In this document: piece by piece, positions 63,370 to 64,000 of the stretch
Layout: the number at the start of each line of letters is the position of its first letter
Position numbering within the stretch: position 1 is the stretch's first letter
DNA from: Cepaea hortensis
Taxonomy: Eukaryota > Mollusca > Gastropoda > Stylommatophora > Helicidae
Direction of reading: 5' to 3'
DNA length: 64,000 bases
NCBI GenBank assembly: GCA_963921405.1
Contig: OY992879.1
Span: 113,173,811 to 113,237,810 of the forward strand
The notes under the pieces: generated by a model
Database searches by the model: none
What the model was told of the DNA's origin: nothing
Seen by the model: the letters and a program-made list of their open reading frames with translations, nothing else
Program-made: the position numbers and the translations under genes

Positions 63370-64000
63370 GAGGCGAGCGGTAGCTGATCAGTGACACCTG
63401 TAGGTGTCTCCCACCGTCAGAGGCAATCACAGTCGAAGGTTGTTTCAAAAGGTTGCACCTCCACGTGGTGCAGACCGGGCAACCATGACGCGAGGTCATG
63501 GGCTAACGGGGCTATGGCTCGCCATAGGGGATGGACTCCCTGTGGTCAGATTAGTGTCCTAAACCTGCGACTGGCCTAGCAAGCCGGCAGGGGATCTTCA
63601 TACTGCTCGTAGAAAAACTAAGAAGTATAAACGGACTGACCCAAACGGCTATCGACCCGGCAATGTTAATGGACTACGAGATAGATCAGCGATTCAAAAT
63701 ATAGGCACAATGAACGTCTGTGGTTTCAATAGTAAAGAAGAAGAGCTTATAGAAACAATGGAGAAGAGGAATATTGGTCTGATGGGAATAGCGGACACCA
63801 GAACAAAACGGAAAGGATGCAAGGAGCTCCACCGCAGTTACACGTTTGTTTACTCTGGAGTAGAACAGCAAGAAAGGGCAAGACACGGTGTGGGAATAGT
63901 CATCGAACCACGGCTAGCAAAAGGAATACTAGAAATAAAATATATATCAGAAAGAATCATAACAGTGAGAATAAAAGAACAAACAATCACAACATATGTA
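63370..64000 (+). mobile_element. LINE 5' end with endonuclease start, runs off the window
   Basis: 63370-63600 is a GC-richer 5' UTR-like stretch with TTGCACCTCCACGTGGTGCA. From about 63600 a frame stays open to the window end: GTMNVCGFNSKEEELIETME, then IGLMGIADTRTKRKGCKELH, then ARHGVGIVIEP. This is the apurinic-endonuclease start of an RTE/CR1-like ORF2. No stop is seen in this frame from about 63607, so this copy may be better preserved than the others. Confidence 0.8.

Overview
This is invertebrate nuclear DNA: AT-rich, intron-rich and full of transposons. About 3.7% (2,340 nt) codes for one host protein; most of the rest is introns packed with repeats. The host gene is a muscle thick-filament coiled-coil rod protein of the myosin-tail/paramyosin superfamily, which points to a bilaterian invertebrate. 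Arthropod or mollusc seems most likely, but I cannot settle the phylum by eye.

Host gene. Sixteen plus-strand exons between 2437 and 41976 join in perfect phase into 779 codons plus a TGA stop. Every internal boundary has AG/GT splice sites. The 5' end, probably about 100 residues if the protein is paramyosin-sized, lies left of the window. The rod mixes features I associate with paramyosin and with the myosin heavy chain tail, and ends in a short basic, serine-rich tailpiece. A splice-donor-like site just after the stop suggests a 3' UTR intron.

Intron contents. A tRNA-derived SINE family occurs nine times; one copy is delimited by a 13-bp target duplication. Other SINEs include one with a roughly 200-bp (GAA)n tail. 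LINE remnants are common: RTE-like copies, an I-clade element with an RNase H domain (12-bp duplication), and a rearranged I-like copy. A Helitron-like element is also present. Intron 7 (12.5 kb) holds a complete minus-strand Ty3/Gypsy element (21870-30505) with virtually identical 240-bp LTRs. Its primer-binding region extends into a tRNA-His-like sequence as far as the anticodon. Intron 1 is preceded by a 46-47-bp tandem array in which nearly every unit carries a CAGCTG E-box.

Downstream of the gene (42-64 kb) are two RTE-like LINE copies on the minus strand. One is split by a 7.4-kb LTR element with 847-bp LTRs and a 5-bp duplication; that element keeps gag but has lost the reverse transcriptase core. 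Two hAT-like elements with 8-bp duplications lie nested in repeats, and a LINE 5' end runs off the right edge.

The most striking find is a family of roughly 401-bp units carrying a complete type-I-like hammerhead ribozyme. They occur as an apparently identical head-to-tail dimer (60718-61516) and as a foldback insertion (31038-31788) bounded by a 14-bp target duplication. This fits the small circular-RNA 'retrozyme' retroelements described in metazoans.
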